Shown here: piece after piece, positions 54,442 to 62,677 of the stretch
Numbering within the stretch: the stretch's first letter is position 1
Layout: every line of letters begins with the position of its first letter
Assembly: GCF_037975445.1 (NCBI RefSeq)
Contig: NZ_CP150254.1
Location: 1,920,001 to 1,984,000, forward strand
Source: Peribacillus sp. FSL P2-0133
GTDB taxonomy: Bacteria; Bacillota; Bacilli; Bacillales; DSM-1321
Length of the DNA: 64,000 nt
Reading direction: 5' to 3'
Position numbers and translations under genes: made by a program
Notes under the pieces: model-generated
What the model saw: the letters and a program-made list of their open reading frames with translations, nothing else
What the model was told of the DNA's origin: nothing
Database searches by the model: none

Positions 54442-54469
54442 AACGCGCAAATATGTGTTTTAACGCGTT
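54442..54469 (-). promoter_or_regulatory. Inverted repeat upstream of hppD
   Basis: AACGCG (54442-54447) and CGCGTT (54464-54469) with AACGCGTT itself palindromic at 54462-54469. It lies about 95-120 bases upstream of the hppD start and close to a possible minus-strand promoter (TTGCGC, 17 bp, TAAGAT). Candidate operator of the tyrosine operon. Confidence 0.4.
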
Positions 54470-54589
54470 TAGTTTTTATGGCAACAGTCTTTTAAACCGT
54501 TAAAGCGAATATGCGTTTGAGTGTACTCTTGCAAGCTTTTGGTTATTCCAATTAAAATGTTGGCAACAAAAAACGAAGGGGAGTTAACC

Positions 54590-54835
54590 ATGAAAATAAA
54601 CGTAAAGTTCTGTCCATGTAATTTCGAAGACGAGTTGGAAACAATAAAAGGAAAATTAATTGAGTGCAGCGATGTGGAGGTTATTGAGGATAAGTGCTTG
54701 TTATATTGTGGTCAATGTTTGATTGACCCATTTGCACTTATAAATGGTGAAAATATTGTTGCGGACGATCCTGATGAACTTTATAAAAAAATTAATCAAT
54801 ATATGGCTAACATTAAACTGGGGGAAACCGTGTAA
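54590..54835 (+). CDS. DUF1450 family protein (YuzB-like)
   Basis: An 81-residue protein with the DUF1450 cysteine pattern: CPCNFED near the N-terminus, and CLLYCGQCLIDPFALINGE in the middle. YuzB-like proteins are small, conserved in Bacillaceae and of unknown function; the cysteines may bind metal or iron-sulphur. The ATG at 54590 follows GAAGGGGAG; an in-frame ATG at 54521 has no site. It is divergent from hppD. Confidence 0.8.
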   Translation: MKINVKFCPCNFEDELETIKGKLIECSDVEVIEDKCLLYCGQCLIDPFALINGENIVADDPDELYKKINQYMANIKLGETV

Positions 54836-54957
54836 AAACGAAGAATAAGAAAATGATAATTGATAGATGTTTTGATAGAGAATTATATATTTAGGGTTGT
54901 TACCACCCGGAAACTTGAGGACTTCAGAAGGGATCTACATATGATAAAATATAAGTA

Positions 54958-54996
54958 AGCCCTACTCCCAATTGCATGATAGTAGGGCTTTATTTT
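54958..54996 (+). terminator. Intrinsic terminator after the DUF1450 gene
   Basis: AAGCCCTACT (54958-54967) pairs with AGTAGGGCTT (54981-54990), followed by TATTTTTATT. The Ntn-hydrolase gene starts only 22 bases later, so it may be transcribed by readthrough. Confidence 0.85.
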
Positions 54997-55017
54997 TATT
55001 CTGAAGGGAAATTAATT

Positions 55018-55659
55018 ATGACTGCATTAATTGGTAAAAAGTTTAAAAATGGTGTTTTTATTATGGCTGATAAAAGAATAACCTATAGAGGAACTGAAAA
55101 CTTTAGTGATGATGAAAAAAAAGTAATAGCATTAAATCAAAATGTGATCTTTGCATTTGCGGGTGTTAAAAATATCATCGATACATGTATAGAAGAATTA
55201 AAAATGTTTTCTCTTGGAACAAGTTCAATTGAAGAAATCGAGGCTCAATCACAAAAATTTTTTAGAAATTCATTAGAGATGTTCAAGAAGTTATATCCCG
55301 AACAGGAATATGCAACTATATATATTTTGGCAGGGTTTACAGCTGATGGTATACCCCGTGTCACTTACTTCTCTTCAGATGATGATTTTCAAAAGGGCAA
55401 TCCTCTCGATTTTTTTTATAAAACGTTTCCTAATACAGAAATGATGTATCTTCGGAATTATTTAATAAATGAAGTGGATGACACCAGAACAGATATGAAT
55501 TATTTTATCATTAAATTTTCTTCAGCCATCCGGCAGATAAACAATGAAAAGGTTAGTAAGGATACGTATTCTTTATTTTTAACCCAAAATGGCTTATTTG
55601 AGATAGACGTTGATGAGGACGGAATTATTAAGATTGACCAAAAGAATCTTGATTGTTAA
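55018..55659 (+). CDS. Proteasome/HslV-like Ntn-hydrolase family protein
   Basis: A 213-residue protein starting MTALIGKKFKNGVFIMADKR. This fits the N-terminus of proteasome beta/HslV proteins. Removal of Met would expose Thr2 as nucleophile, ADKR gives the conserved aspartate, and KKVIALNQNVIFAFAG matches the catalytic-lysine strand followed by the AG turn. The middle has TIYILAGFTADGIPRVTYFS. No HslU-like partner is adjacent. The ATG at 55018 follows GAAGGGA; an in-frame ATG at 54976 lies within the terminator. It stands alone, with a terminator after it. The substrate is unknown. Confidence 0.7.
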   Translation: MTALIGKKFKNGVFIMADKRITYRGTENFSDDEKKVIALNQNVIFAFAGVKNIIDTCIEELKMFSLGTSSIEEIEAQSQKFFRNSLEMFKKLYPEQEYATIYILAGFTADGIPRVTYFSSDDDFQKGNPLDFFYKTFPNTEMMYLRNYLINEVDDTRTDMNYFIIKFSSAIRQINNEKVSKDTYSLFLTQNGLFEIDVDEDGIIKIDQKNLDC

Positions 55660-55661
55660 AA

Positions 55662-55697
55662 GAAAGAGACATGCTGCTCCCCGCAGACTCTTTTATG
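55662..55697 (+). terminator. Probable intrinsic terminator after the Ntn-hydrolase gene
   Basis: AAAGAG...CTGC pairs with GCAG...CTCTTT with mismatches (about 55664-55692). The T tail is short. The rest of 55660-55974 holds no recognised gene. Confidence 0.5.
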
Positions 55698-55958
55698 TGG
55701 AGAATCGAGAAAACTATTTAACTTTAACGCGGTGAAAGATAGCTGTTTTGCAGAATGTCCGCTTTAATGTATAAGCTTGCAGGAGTGGGAAACTTATAAT
55801 AATATTTAGAAAAATTGTGAAATTAGTGAGGGAATTGCTCTAATTACACTATTTTCACAGTGAAGGGTAGGTGGAACTAAAAAACGAGTATATGTTATGA
55901 TGCTGCCAATATAAATATCACACTATAGTCAAAAACAACAAATTGATTTATGATGAGG

Positions 55959-55986
55959 TAGACATATATTTTTTTGTATACATTAT
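55959..55986 (+). promoter_or_regulatory. GntR promoter with TGTATACATTAT operator
   Basis: TGTATACATTAT (55975-55986) contains the palindrome TGTATACA and overlaps a possible -10; TAGACA (55959-55964) may be the -35. The nearly identical TGTATACGTTAT occurs at 57628-57639 before the CoA-transferase gene, consistent with binding by the GntR protein encoded just downstream. Confidence 0.55.
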
Positions 55987-56016
55987 CTGAAAATTATGAC
56001 TATGGATGTGGTAAAA

Positions 56017-56691
56017 ATGAAGTTAAAAACAGTACAATCGCAAACTCTTCAAAATCAAGTATATGAATATTTACATGAACAAATTGTAAGCGGGAACATA
56101 CCACCTGGACAACGAATTGTGGAAGGAAAAGTTTCTCAGGAAACGGGTGTCAGTAGAAGTCCAATCCGAGAAGCGATCCGCAGGTTAAACAGTGAAGGAT
56201 TAGTATCCGTCAGTCCAAGAGGCGGAGTAAGAGTGTACCGCGCAACCTTTTCAGATTTTAAATATCTTTACGAATGCCGGTTAAGCCTGGAACCTACAGC
56301 TGCTTTTTATGCCGCTTCACGTATGAATGAAAAACAGCGTAAACAATTGTCAGATTCAGTTGATAAAATGAACCTCATGGTTGATAAGAAAGAGCTTGAA
56401 AAATTAAAGGTCCTAAGCAGCCAATTTCACTACCTGATTGTGGAGGCCAGTGGTAATCCTTATTTGATGAAAATGATGAATCAGTTAAATTCCTTAATTT
56501 CTTTTTATCGAAATGCTGTATTGAATATCCCTAAGAGAATAGAAGAGGGTGCCGATGAACATAAAGCGATATGGAATGCTATAAAAAATAAGGATGGGAA
56601 AGCTGCAGAGGAGTTAATGAAGGCACATATTCAACGTGATTATCAATTTTATGTTTCCATGTACTCAGGTGTTAAGGATGAGGAATATTAA
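56017..56691 (+). CDS. GntR-family (FCD/FadR-type) transcriptional regulator
   Basis: A 224-residue regulator with an N-terminal winged helix (VSRSPIREAIRRLNSEGLV) and an all-helical FCD effector domain (FHYLIVEASGNPYLMKMMN and the final AHIQRDYQFYV), which normally binds a carboxylic acid, often via a metal. The ATG at 56017 follows GGATGTGG; in-frame ATGs at 55996 and 56002 would be nearly leaderless. It is 17 bases upstream of an HMG-CoA-lyase-like gene and probably represses this group until an acid inducer is present. Confidence 0.9.
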   Translation: MKLKTVQSQTLQNQVYEYLHEQIVSGNIPPGQRIVEGKVSQETGVSRSPIREAIRRLNSEGLVSVSPRGGVRVYRATFSDFKYLYECRLSLEPTAAFYAASRMNEKQRKQLSDSVDKMNLMVDKKELEKLKVLSSQFHYLIVEASGNPYLMKMMNQLNSLISFYRNAVLNIPKRIEEGADEHKAIWNAIKNKDGKAAEELMKAHIQRDYQFYVSMYSGVKDEEY

Positions 56692-56708
56692 TTAAAGGAG
56701 AGTGAAAA

Positions 56709-57593
56709 ATGATTTTTCCAGAAAAACTTAAAATTCGAGATGTTACATTGAGAGATGGTCTGCAAAATGAACCTGTTTTTGTAGAAACCGATCAAAAGAT
56801 AAATAAAATTAAAAATTTAATTGAAGCAGGATTTGATCGCTTGGAAGTCACGTCCTTTGTACATCCAAAGTGGGTTCCTGCGATGCAAGATGCGGATGAA
56901 TTAGGACAAAATCTGCCAATGACTCGTGGAGTAGAATATGAAGCTTTGGTCCCCAATAGACGGGGATTAGACAGGTTCCTAAATTCAAAGATACACAATG
57001 CTCTTTTTTTCCTTTCTGCGAGCACACAACATAACCAGGCAAATTTAAATAAGAGTTCTAACGAGTCTTTAATTGAAATAAAAGATTTAATTGAAGAAAC
57101 CACTAAGGAGGGTAGAAAAACAATTGGTGCAATTTCAACCGCATTTGTTTGTCCGTTTGCTGGGATCGTACCATACTCTGAGGTGGAAAGGATTGCAGAG
57201 TTCCTGGTTAATAATGGGGTTTGTGAATTAGGCCTGGGAGATACAATCGGCAAAGCAACACCGAGACAGGTATATGAATACTGTAGCCGTTTAGCAGAGA
57301 AATTTCCGGACATTCCTATTGGACTTCATTTGCATGATACATATGGATACGGTTTGGCAAATGTTATGGCTGGGATACAGGCTGGTGTTCATTTAGTTGA
57401 TGTAGCCCAAGCCGGACTAGGAGGATGTCCATATGCTCCTGGGTCTCCAGGGAATATTCAGGCAAGTCGTGTAGTGGAATTTTTAGAAAAACAGAATATC
57501 AAAACAGGTTTGGATCTGGAACAGGTAAAGGACTTAGATAAAGCATTCCCTGAGCTGTTGAATAATGCTAGAAATTTTAAAAAAACTGTATAA
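56709..57593 (+). CDS. Hydroxymethylglutaryl-CoA lyase-like aldolase
   Basis: A 294-residue TIM-barrel lyase of the HMG-CoA lyase family (DRE-TIM group), splitting 3-hydroxy-3-methylglutaryl-CoA or an analogue to acetyl-CoA and a ketoacid. The N-terminal RDVTLRDGLQNEP and the barrel histidines HLHDTYG are seen. The signature loop GLGGCPYAPGSPGNI carries the catalytic cysteine. It starts behind AAAGGAGAGTG, 17 bases after the GntR gene. With a class III CoA-transferase and a citrate-type carrier nearby, it probably acts on the CoA ester of an imported branched dicarboxylate. Confidence 0.92.
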   Translation: MIFPEKLKIRDVTLRDGLQNEPVFVETDQKINKIKNLIEAGFDRLEVTSFVHPKWVPAMQDADELGQNLPMTRGVEYEALVPNRRGLDRFLNSKIHNALFFLSASTQHNQANLNKSSNESLIEIKDLIEETTKEGRKTIGAISTAFVCPFAGIVPYSEVERIAEFLVNNGVCELGLGDTIGKATPRQVYEYCSRLAEKFPDIPIGLHLHDTYGYGLANVMAGIQAGVHLVDVAQAGLGGCPYAPGSPGNIQASRVVEFLEKQNIKTGLDLEQVKDLDKAFPELLNNARNFKKTV

Positions 57594-57627
57594 ATTGATT
57601 AGGAATGGAAAGAGCCCAGTAGTAAAA

Positions 57628-57639
57628 TGTATACGTTAT
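57628..57639 (+). promoter_or_regulatory. Second TGTATAC operator, before the CoA-transferase gene
   Basis: TGTATACGTTAT differs from the site at 55975-55986 at one base. It lies 84 bases before the CoA-transferase start codon. Confidence 0.5.
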
Positions 57640-57722
57640 TAGAATATTCAGTTAATTTAAATAAGTATTGTACCTTACTAGGAAACAGTATGAAATGTTA
57701 ATAATTGAAGGGTGGTAATCCT

Positions 57723-58886
57723 ATGAGAAAACCTTTAGAGGGCATTAAAGTTTTAGAATTAGGTAACTTTGTAGCAGCTCCATTTGCTGGGAAGATTTTT
57801 GGTGAATTTGGTGCTGAAGTGATCAAGGTTGAGGACCCTAATAAAGGGGATTCTTTACGAAATTGGCGAGTGATGCATAACGGAACGTCCCTGTGGTGGT
57901 ACGTGCATGCAAGAAATAAAAAATCTATAACTCTTAACCTTCGTGAAGAAGACGGGCAGGAGATGGTTCGGGAGTTAGCAAAAGATGCGGATGTAATTAT
58001 TGAAAATTTCCGTCCAGGGACGTTGGAAAAATGGGGAATTGGCTATGAAGATATTAAGAAAATAAATCCAAGTATCATTATGACAAGGATTTCTGGTTAT
58101 GGTCAAACAGGACCTTACCGAAATAAAGTAGGGTTTGGCAGCGTTGCCGAATCAATGGGTGGTCTCCGATACCTGACAGGATTTCCTGATCGCCCCCCAG
58201 TTCGAGTTGGTTTAGCAGTTGGAGATTCCATAGCAGGTTTATATGCAGTGAATGGTACGTTAATGGCATTAAGAGCGAGGGATAACGATCCATTAAAAAG
58301 AGGACAATATGTGGATGTTGCTCTAACTGAAGCGGTATTTTCTTTGCTGGAAGGCGTTCTGCCAGAATACGATTTAAAAGGAATAATAAAAGAAAGAACA
58401 GGTGCTACCTTGGAAGGAATCGCTCCTTCAAATACCTATATATGTGCAGATGGAAAATATATCGTCATTGCGGCAAATAGCGATAGTATTTTCAAAAGAT
58501 TTGCGCATGCGATAGGACGACCAGAATTTGCGGAAAATCCGACTTATTTAACCAATAATGGCAGAGCTGAAAATGCGGAATATCTAGATCAAGTAATTGA
58601 AGAGTGGACTAGGAAACACTCACAAAAAGAGGTGCAAAAAATATTAGATGAGGCTGGTGTGCCGGTTGGGCCTATTTATAATATTGAAGATATTGTAAGG
58701 GATGAACACTATCAAGCACGTGATATGCTTCATACGGTCACTTTGCCGGATGGTGAACAGGTACTAGTTCCAGGAATTGTACCAAAACTATCTGAAACGC
58801 CAGGCAGCATTGAATGGATTGGTCCCGAACTAGGACAACATAACGACGAAGTCCTTGGGGGAAAAAAATTGAATCAGCAAAAATAG
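57723..58886 (+). CDS. CaiB/BaiF-family (class III) CoA-transferase
   Basis: A 387-residue class III CoA-transferase, moving CoA from a donor such as succinyl-CoA to an acid. The N-terminal LEGIKVLELGNFVAAPFAGK, the RNKKSITLNL strand and the catalytic aspartate D168 in VGLAVGDSIAGLYA are present. The ATG at 57723 follows GAAGGGTGG; an in-frame ATG at 57705 overlaps that site. It lies between the lyase and the CitMHS carrier, fitting a transport, CoA activation, cleavage sequence for a dicarboxylate such as 3-hydroxy-3-methylglutarate or citramalate. Confidence 0.93.
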   Translation: MRKPLEGIKVLELGNFVAAPFAGKIFGEFGAEVIKVEDPNKGDSLRNWRVMHNGTSLWWYVHARNKKSITLNLREEDGQEMVRELAKDADVIIENFRPGTLEKWGIGYEDIKKINPSIIMTRISGYGQTGPYRNKVGFGSVAESMGGLRYLTGFPDRPPVRVGLAVGDSIAGLYAVNGTLMALRARDNDPLKRGQYVDVALTEAVFSLLEGVLPEYDLKGIIKERTGATLEGIAPSNTYICADGKYIVIAANSDSIFKRFAHAIGRPEFAENPTYLTNNGRAENAEYLDQVIEEWTRKHSQKEVQKILDEAGVPVGPIYNIEDIVRDEHYQARDMLHTVTLPDGEQVLVPGIVPKLSETPGSIEWIGPELGQHNDEVLGGKKLNQQK

Positions 58887-59046
58887 TGTACTTTATTATT
58901 GCTAGATAAATCTTAAAATTTCATGCCTGTCTGTCGGCCTACAAAGGTAGAAAGGGAATGAAAATCTTAAAGCTATAAGGGGTTATAATGCTCTTATTCT
59001 GACTTGAGAAAAAAAGAGATTGTTACAGTAAATTTACAGGTGATTT

Positions 59047-59062
59047 TTGAAAGCGGTACCAA
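59047..59062 (+). promoter_or_regulatory. CcpA cre site before the CitMHS carrier gene
   Basis: TTGAAAGCGGTACCAA matches WTGNAARCGNWWWCAW at 15 of 16 positions, ending 12 bases before the ribosome binding site. Catabolite repression of citrate-type carriers through cre is known in Bacillus. Confidence 0.7.
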
Positions 59063-59086
59063 TAACGAACCTTGGGGAGGAAGTTT

Positions 59087-60418
59087 ATGTTATCTATTTT
59101 AGGATTTGCAATGATTTGTACCTTCTTATTTTTGATTATGTCAAAACGTATATCTCCGTTTATTGGCCTAACAATTGTACCTATCATTTTTGGTTTAATC
59201 GGAGGATTTGGGCCAGAATTAGGAACATTGATAATGGAAGGTATTCAAAATGTTGCGCCTACCGCTATTCTTTTGTTATTTGCCATTTTGTATTTTGGAG
59301 TCATGGTAGATACAGGGTTATTTGATCCCTTAACCTCAAAGATTATACAGTTAGCTAAAGGAGATCCACTAAAGATTATCGTAGGAACTGCTGTGTTAGC
59401 GGGAATAATAGGATTTGATGGTGATGGATCCACGACGATGATGATTGTTGTAACAGCTTTCCTTCCTCTATATAAAAAAATGGGGATCAGTCCTATCATA
59501 TTGGCCTCCATTACAATCATGCAAATTGGTATCACAACACTTGTTCCTTGGGGAGGACCTGCTGGCCGCGTAGCGAGTGTGTTAAATCTTAATCCAACGG
59601 AATTATATCTTCAAATGTTGCCAGGAATGCTTGTAAGTTTGCTGTATGTTATTGCCGTTGCTTATTTTATCGGTTTGAAAGAACGAGCTAGATACAAAAA
59701 GATAAATACAGAATCTTTATCATTGCCTGAAGCCAGAATAATAGATGCTGCAATTGAAAGCGCTACAATAGAAAATATCTCACCAAAAAACACAAACATT
59801 AAGCGTCCTAAATTAATTTGGATCAATTTCCTTGTATCAATCGTTATTATGATAGCCATTGTACTAGAATGGTTACCTGCTGCCGTACTCTTTATCATTG
59901 GAACCGCTCTAGGACTGCTCATTAATTATCCAGTCTTAAATGATCAACGAGATCGAGTCGCTGCTCATGCACCCAATGCAATAGCAGTGGTTACCATGGT
60001 TTTTGCTGCTGGGATTTTCTCAGGGATTTTCAAAGGTACTCCAATCTCTGAATCTATGGCACAATCGATTGTTTCCATTATCCCTACAGACCTTGGTCCA
60101 TATATGGCGTTAATTACTGCGGTAGTTAGTGCACCTGCCATCTTCTTGATTGGTCCTGATGGATTTTACTTTGGGATTCTGCCAGTCCTGGCTGAAACTG
60201 CTTCTACTTACGGCATTGATACTTTATCAATTGGAACAGCTGCATTATACGGAACTCCTTTTGGTATTATGGGTCCACTCGTAGCATCTGTTTATTTATT
60301 GATTCACATAACTGGAATCAGCCTAGGTGACCTTCATAAATATGCAGCAAAATGGTCTTTAGGGATTTTTCTAATTTATATCATTGTAGGAGTGATATTA
60401 GGGACAATCTCTTTCTAA
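59087..60418 (+). CDS. CitMHS-family citrate/dicarboxylate transporter
   Basis: A 443-residue polytopic membrane protein with about 12 helices, of the CitMHS (CitM/CitH, metal-citrate:H+ symporter) family. LFAILYFGVMVDTGLFDPL, the GFDGDGSTTMMIV loop and VPWGGPAGRVASVL are visible. The ATG at 59087 lies six bases after GGGGAGG; an in-frame TTG at 59072 precedes that site. A cre site covers the leader. It probably imports a di- or tricarboxylate for the GntR-controlled CoA-transferase and lyase. Confidence 0.9.
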   Translation: MLSILGFAMICTFLFLIMSKRISPFIGLTIVPIIFGLIGGFGPELGTLIMEGIQNVAPTAILLLFAILYFGVMVDTGLFDPLTSKIIQLAKGDPLKIIVGTAVLAGIIGFDGDGSTTMMIVVTAFLPLYKKMGISPIILASITIMQIGITTLVPWGGPAGRVASVLNLNPTELYLQMLPGMLVSLLYVIAVAYFIGLKERARYKKINTESLSLPEARIIDAAIESATIENISPKNTNIKRPKLIWINFLVSIVIMIAIVLEWLPAAVLFIIGTALGLLINYPVLNDQRDRVAAHAPNAIAVVTMVFAAGIFSGIFKGTPISESMAQSIVSIIPTDLGPYMALITAVVSAPAIFLIGPDGFYFGILPVLAETASTYGIDTLSIGTAALYGTPFGIMGPLVASVYLLIHITGISLGDLHKYAAKWSLGIFLIYIIVGVILGTISF

Positions 60419-60639
60419 ATGAATTCTAAACAAAATCATTGGAGAGAAGGAAGACAAATTCCATAGGTGGCTGTTAATAGTTAGGTGGAGACATATTAGG
60501 AAACAAACTGTGGCAGTTGTATGCAGAGGCCAGATTTAAGATTCTTATTATATTAATAGTGTTTAAGAAAGGTTTCGAATAGTGGTTACTTTGGTTTTAT
60601 TCTGGAATAATCAACATATTTTAAAAGGAGGAATGAAGA

Positions 60640-61176
60640 ATGATTCATAAATATAAAGGACACTACCCCAATGTACATCCAAGCGCATATATAGCCCCAG
60701 GAGCACAGTTAATTGGAAACATAGAACTTAAGGAAGATACGTCCGTTTGGTTCAATGCCGTTTTAAGAGGAGATAATGAGAAAATAACGATAGGAAAAGG
60801 ATCAAATATTCAAGACGGTACAATAGTTCACGTGGATCCAGGTTTTCCAATTAAAGTCGGTGAAAATGTTACTGTCGGGCATAACGTGGTTCTACATGGC
60901 TGTACTGTAGAAGATGGGGCGTTAATTGGTATGGGTGCAACAATTTTAAATGGAGCAGTAATCGGAGAAGGCTCTCTAATCGCTGCGGGAGCACTAGTTC
61001 CGGAAGGAAAGATAATTGAACCGGCTGTTTTAGTAGCCGGAGTTCCCGCTAAGGTCATCAGAAAGCTTACACCAGAAAACATAGAGCGGGCAAAAGAGGG
61101 AGCATCCCAGTATATCAAAAATGGCGCTCTATATAAGCAAGAGAACATAAGCGAAAAAGAGGAATCATTTAGATAA
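60640..61176 (+). CDS. Gamma-carbonic-anhydrase-like hexapeptide-repeat protein
   Basis: A 178-residue left-handed beta-helix protein of the gamma-CA family. The three zinc-ligand histidines are visible in IVHVD and VGHNVVLHGC, and hexapeptide turns run through the middle (AVIGEGSLIAAGALVPEGK). Members are carbonic anhydrases or CaiE-like proteins linked to CoA-transferase pathways. It starts behind AAAGGAGGAATGAAG. Its place after a CaiB-type gene recalls caiE of carnitine operons. Gap 60419-60639 holds no other gene. Confidence 0.9.
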   Translation: MIHKYKGHYPNVHPSAYIAPGAQLIGNIELKEDTSVWFNAVLRGDNEKITIGKGSNIQDGTIVHVDPGFPIKVGENVTVGHNVVLHGCTVEDGALIGMGATILNGAVIGEGSLIAAGALVPEGKIIEPAVLVAGVPAKVIRKLTPENIERAKEGASQYIKNGALYKQENISEKEESFR

Positions 61177-61207
61177 TTTGCATGCACTTGTACGTAAAAA
61201 GTGAGAA

Positions 61208-61245
61208 GGCAGACTGTCCGTAAGATTGGACGAGTCTGCTTAATC
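61208..61245 (+). terminator. Intrinsic terminator after the gamma-CA gene
   Basis: GCAGACT-GTCC (61209-61219) pairs with GGAC-G-AGTCTGC (61228-61239) with a one-base bulge, followed by TTAATCATT. The rest of 61246-61487 has no recognised gene; TATAAT at 61471-61476 may be a -10 for the next gene. Confidence 0.75.
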
Positions 61246-61487
61246 ATTATTAAAACGGTAGAAAGACTTGGATAAAAAAAACAAAAATCCTTTCTGTATA
61301 TTTATTTGTAGAGCCTTTTGAATAGGCATTGCAGGAAACATATGCCCTTCATACCTACTTCAAAGTGTGATCAAAGTGCCAGTCAGTTGTAATTGGTTCC
61401 CGGTTTAGAATATGAGCGCATCTCCATTGTGACGATAAATTTTTTTCTAATATATATAATAATTAATAGATATAATGGAGGTAGGTT

Positions 61488-61814
61488 ATGTACAGAAATA
61501 AATTGTCTGAGAAAAACATAAAACAATTATTTAAGGCTATCCTTTCATTACAGACCCAAGAAGAGTGTATGGCTTTTTTTGATGATTTGTGCACAATGAA
61601 TGAAATAAAAGCTTTTACCCAAAGACTAGAAGTTGCTAGAATGCTTCAGGATGGCTTTACATACGAAGGTATTGAGGCAGAAACTGGTGCCGCATCAGCT
61701 ACTATATCAAGAGTAAATAAACTATTGAATTATGGGAGTAATGGTGGTTATCAGATGTCGTTAGATCGCATGGATAATACAAAAATTGTAAGAGTTTCGG
61801 CAGTTGGGGACTGA
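61488..61814 (+). CDS. YerC/YecD-family TrpR-like protein
   Basis: A 108-residue protein of the TrpR-related YerC family, with the helical DNA-binding region EIKAFTQRLEVARMLQDGFT and ETGAASATISRVNKLL. YerC proteins are small DNA-binding regulators of unclear targets; the Bacillus subtilis gene lies near pcrB/purine genes, so this copy is likely an extra, locus-specific one. It starts behind ATGGAGGTAGG. It could regulate the permease downstream or the carboxylate genes upstream. Confidence 0.88.
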   Translation: MYRNKLSEKNIKQLFKAILSLQTQEECMAFFDDLCTMNEIKAFTQRLEVARMLQDGFTYEGIEAETGAASATISRVNKLLNYGSNGGYQMSLDRMDNTKIVRVSAVGD

Positions 61815-62339
61815 TATTTTGGGTCTAGGTCATTCTTTAATTTTTTCTGAAAAAATATCAATATAATATAGAAGAAACTCGTCAATAAATAGCTTTGCGA
61901 TTTCTTTTAAAACATACAACACTTGGGATTGTAATATACAGTCTCTTTTTTTGTTTGAAAAAGTGTCATAACTTAATAGATAGGGTAACGCTTGTCCAAA
62001 CACTTGCATAATATATAAATAAGGCGTGAGGAAGCACCTGACGTCACCTTAGACTGACTATAGTCAGTCTTTTTTACGGAAGAAAACTTACCCAAAACTT
62101 AAAAGAATAGATAACATTTTCAAATATTATAAAAACAAGGAATTCTTCCACATGAATCCAATCGATTCCCGGTATGTAATTGGATATGTATCGGTTGGTC
62201 GAAATAATTCGGCTTGTTTAAAAATCGAAAGAGTATGTGGATATATAGAATTGTTGGTTTATTAGATGTTTAGTAGAGTACAATATTATTTTACTGAAAA
62301 ATTGAGCCACCTAAAATTCTGAATATTCAAAAGATATTG
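61815..62339. other. Non-coding stretch with a perfect palindrome terminator
   Basis: No gene is seen. At 62051-62070 a 20-bp perfect palindrome (AGACTGACTA and its complement) is followed by six T, the form of an intrinsic terminator, though far (about 240 bases) from the preceding stop codon. It may end a short untranslated RNA or a long 3' end. Confidence 0.6.
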
Positions 62340-62399
62340 TTGACATTTATAATGATGGCTTGTAATATTTCATTAAAGGAATATATAAGGATATATTCC
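62340..62399 (+). promoter_or_regulatory. Promoter with operator-like inverted repeat upstream of the permease
   Basis: TTGACA (62340-62345), 17-bp spacer, TAATAT (62363-62368). Ten bases on, GGAATATAT-AAGG-ATATATTCC (62378-62399) is a perfect 9-bp inverted repeat, overlapping the start of transcription. Downstream, AGAGGAGGA at about 62431-62439 precedes ATG ACT TAA, an abortive start, suggesting that a short gene was lost between promoter and permease (62440-62660 holds no intact frame). Confidence 0.65.
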
Positions 62400-62677
62400 G
62401 AATGTTACCAACTTCATTATGTAAAAATATAAGAGGAGGAACAGAAAATGACTTAAAGAGGGCGTTGAAATGAAGAGAATTTGTAGGTTTGTCACCGAAA
62501 ACTTCAGGATGCATTCCCCATTGTGTATAGTCCTTAGTGCTCGTAATCGAAGATAACCTTTATAAGTCCGAAAGACACACTTACAGAATATAAGGAGTTA
62601 AGTAGAGATGACATTGCTAGTACCGTGAAATGAAAAATCGGCTGAAATTTAACCAATAGTAAAAGGAAGGTGAAACT

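Noticed and set aside
56792-57313. 173-codon minus-strand frame
   Set aside because: Antisense to the HMG-CoA-lyase-like gene, without start-site support.
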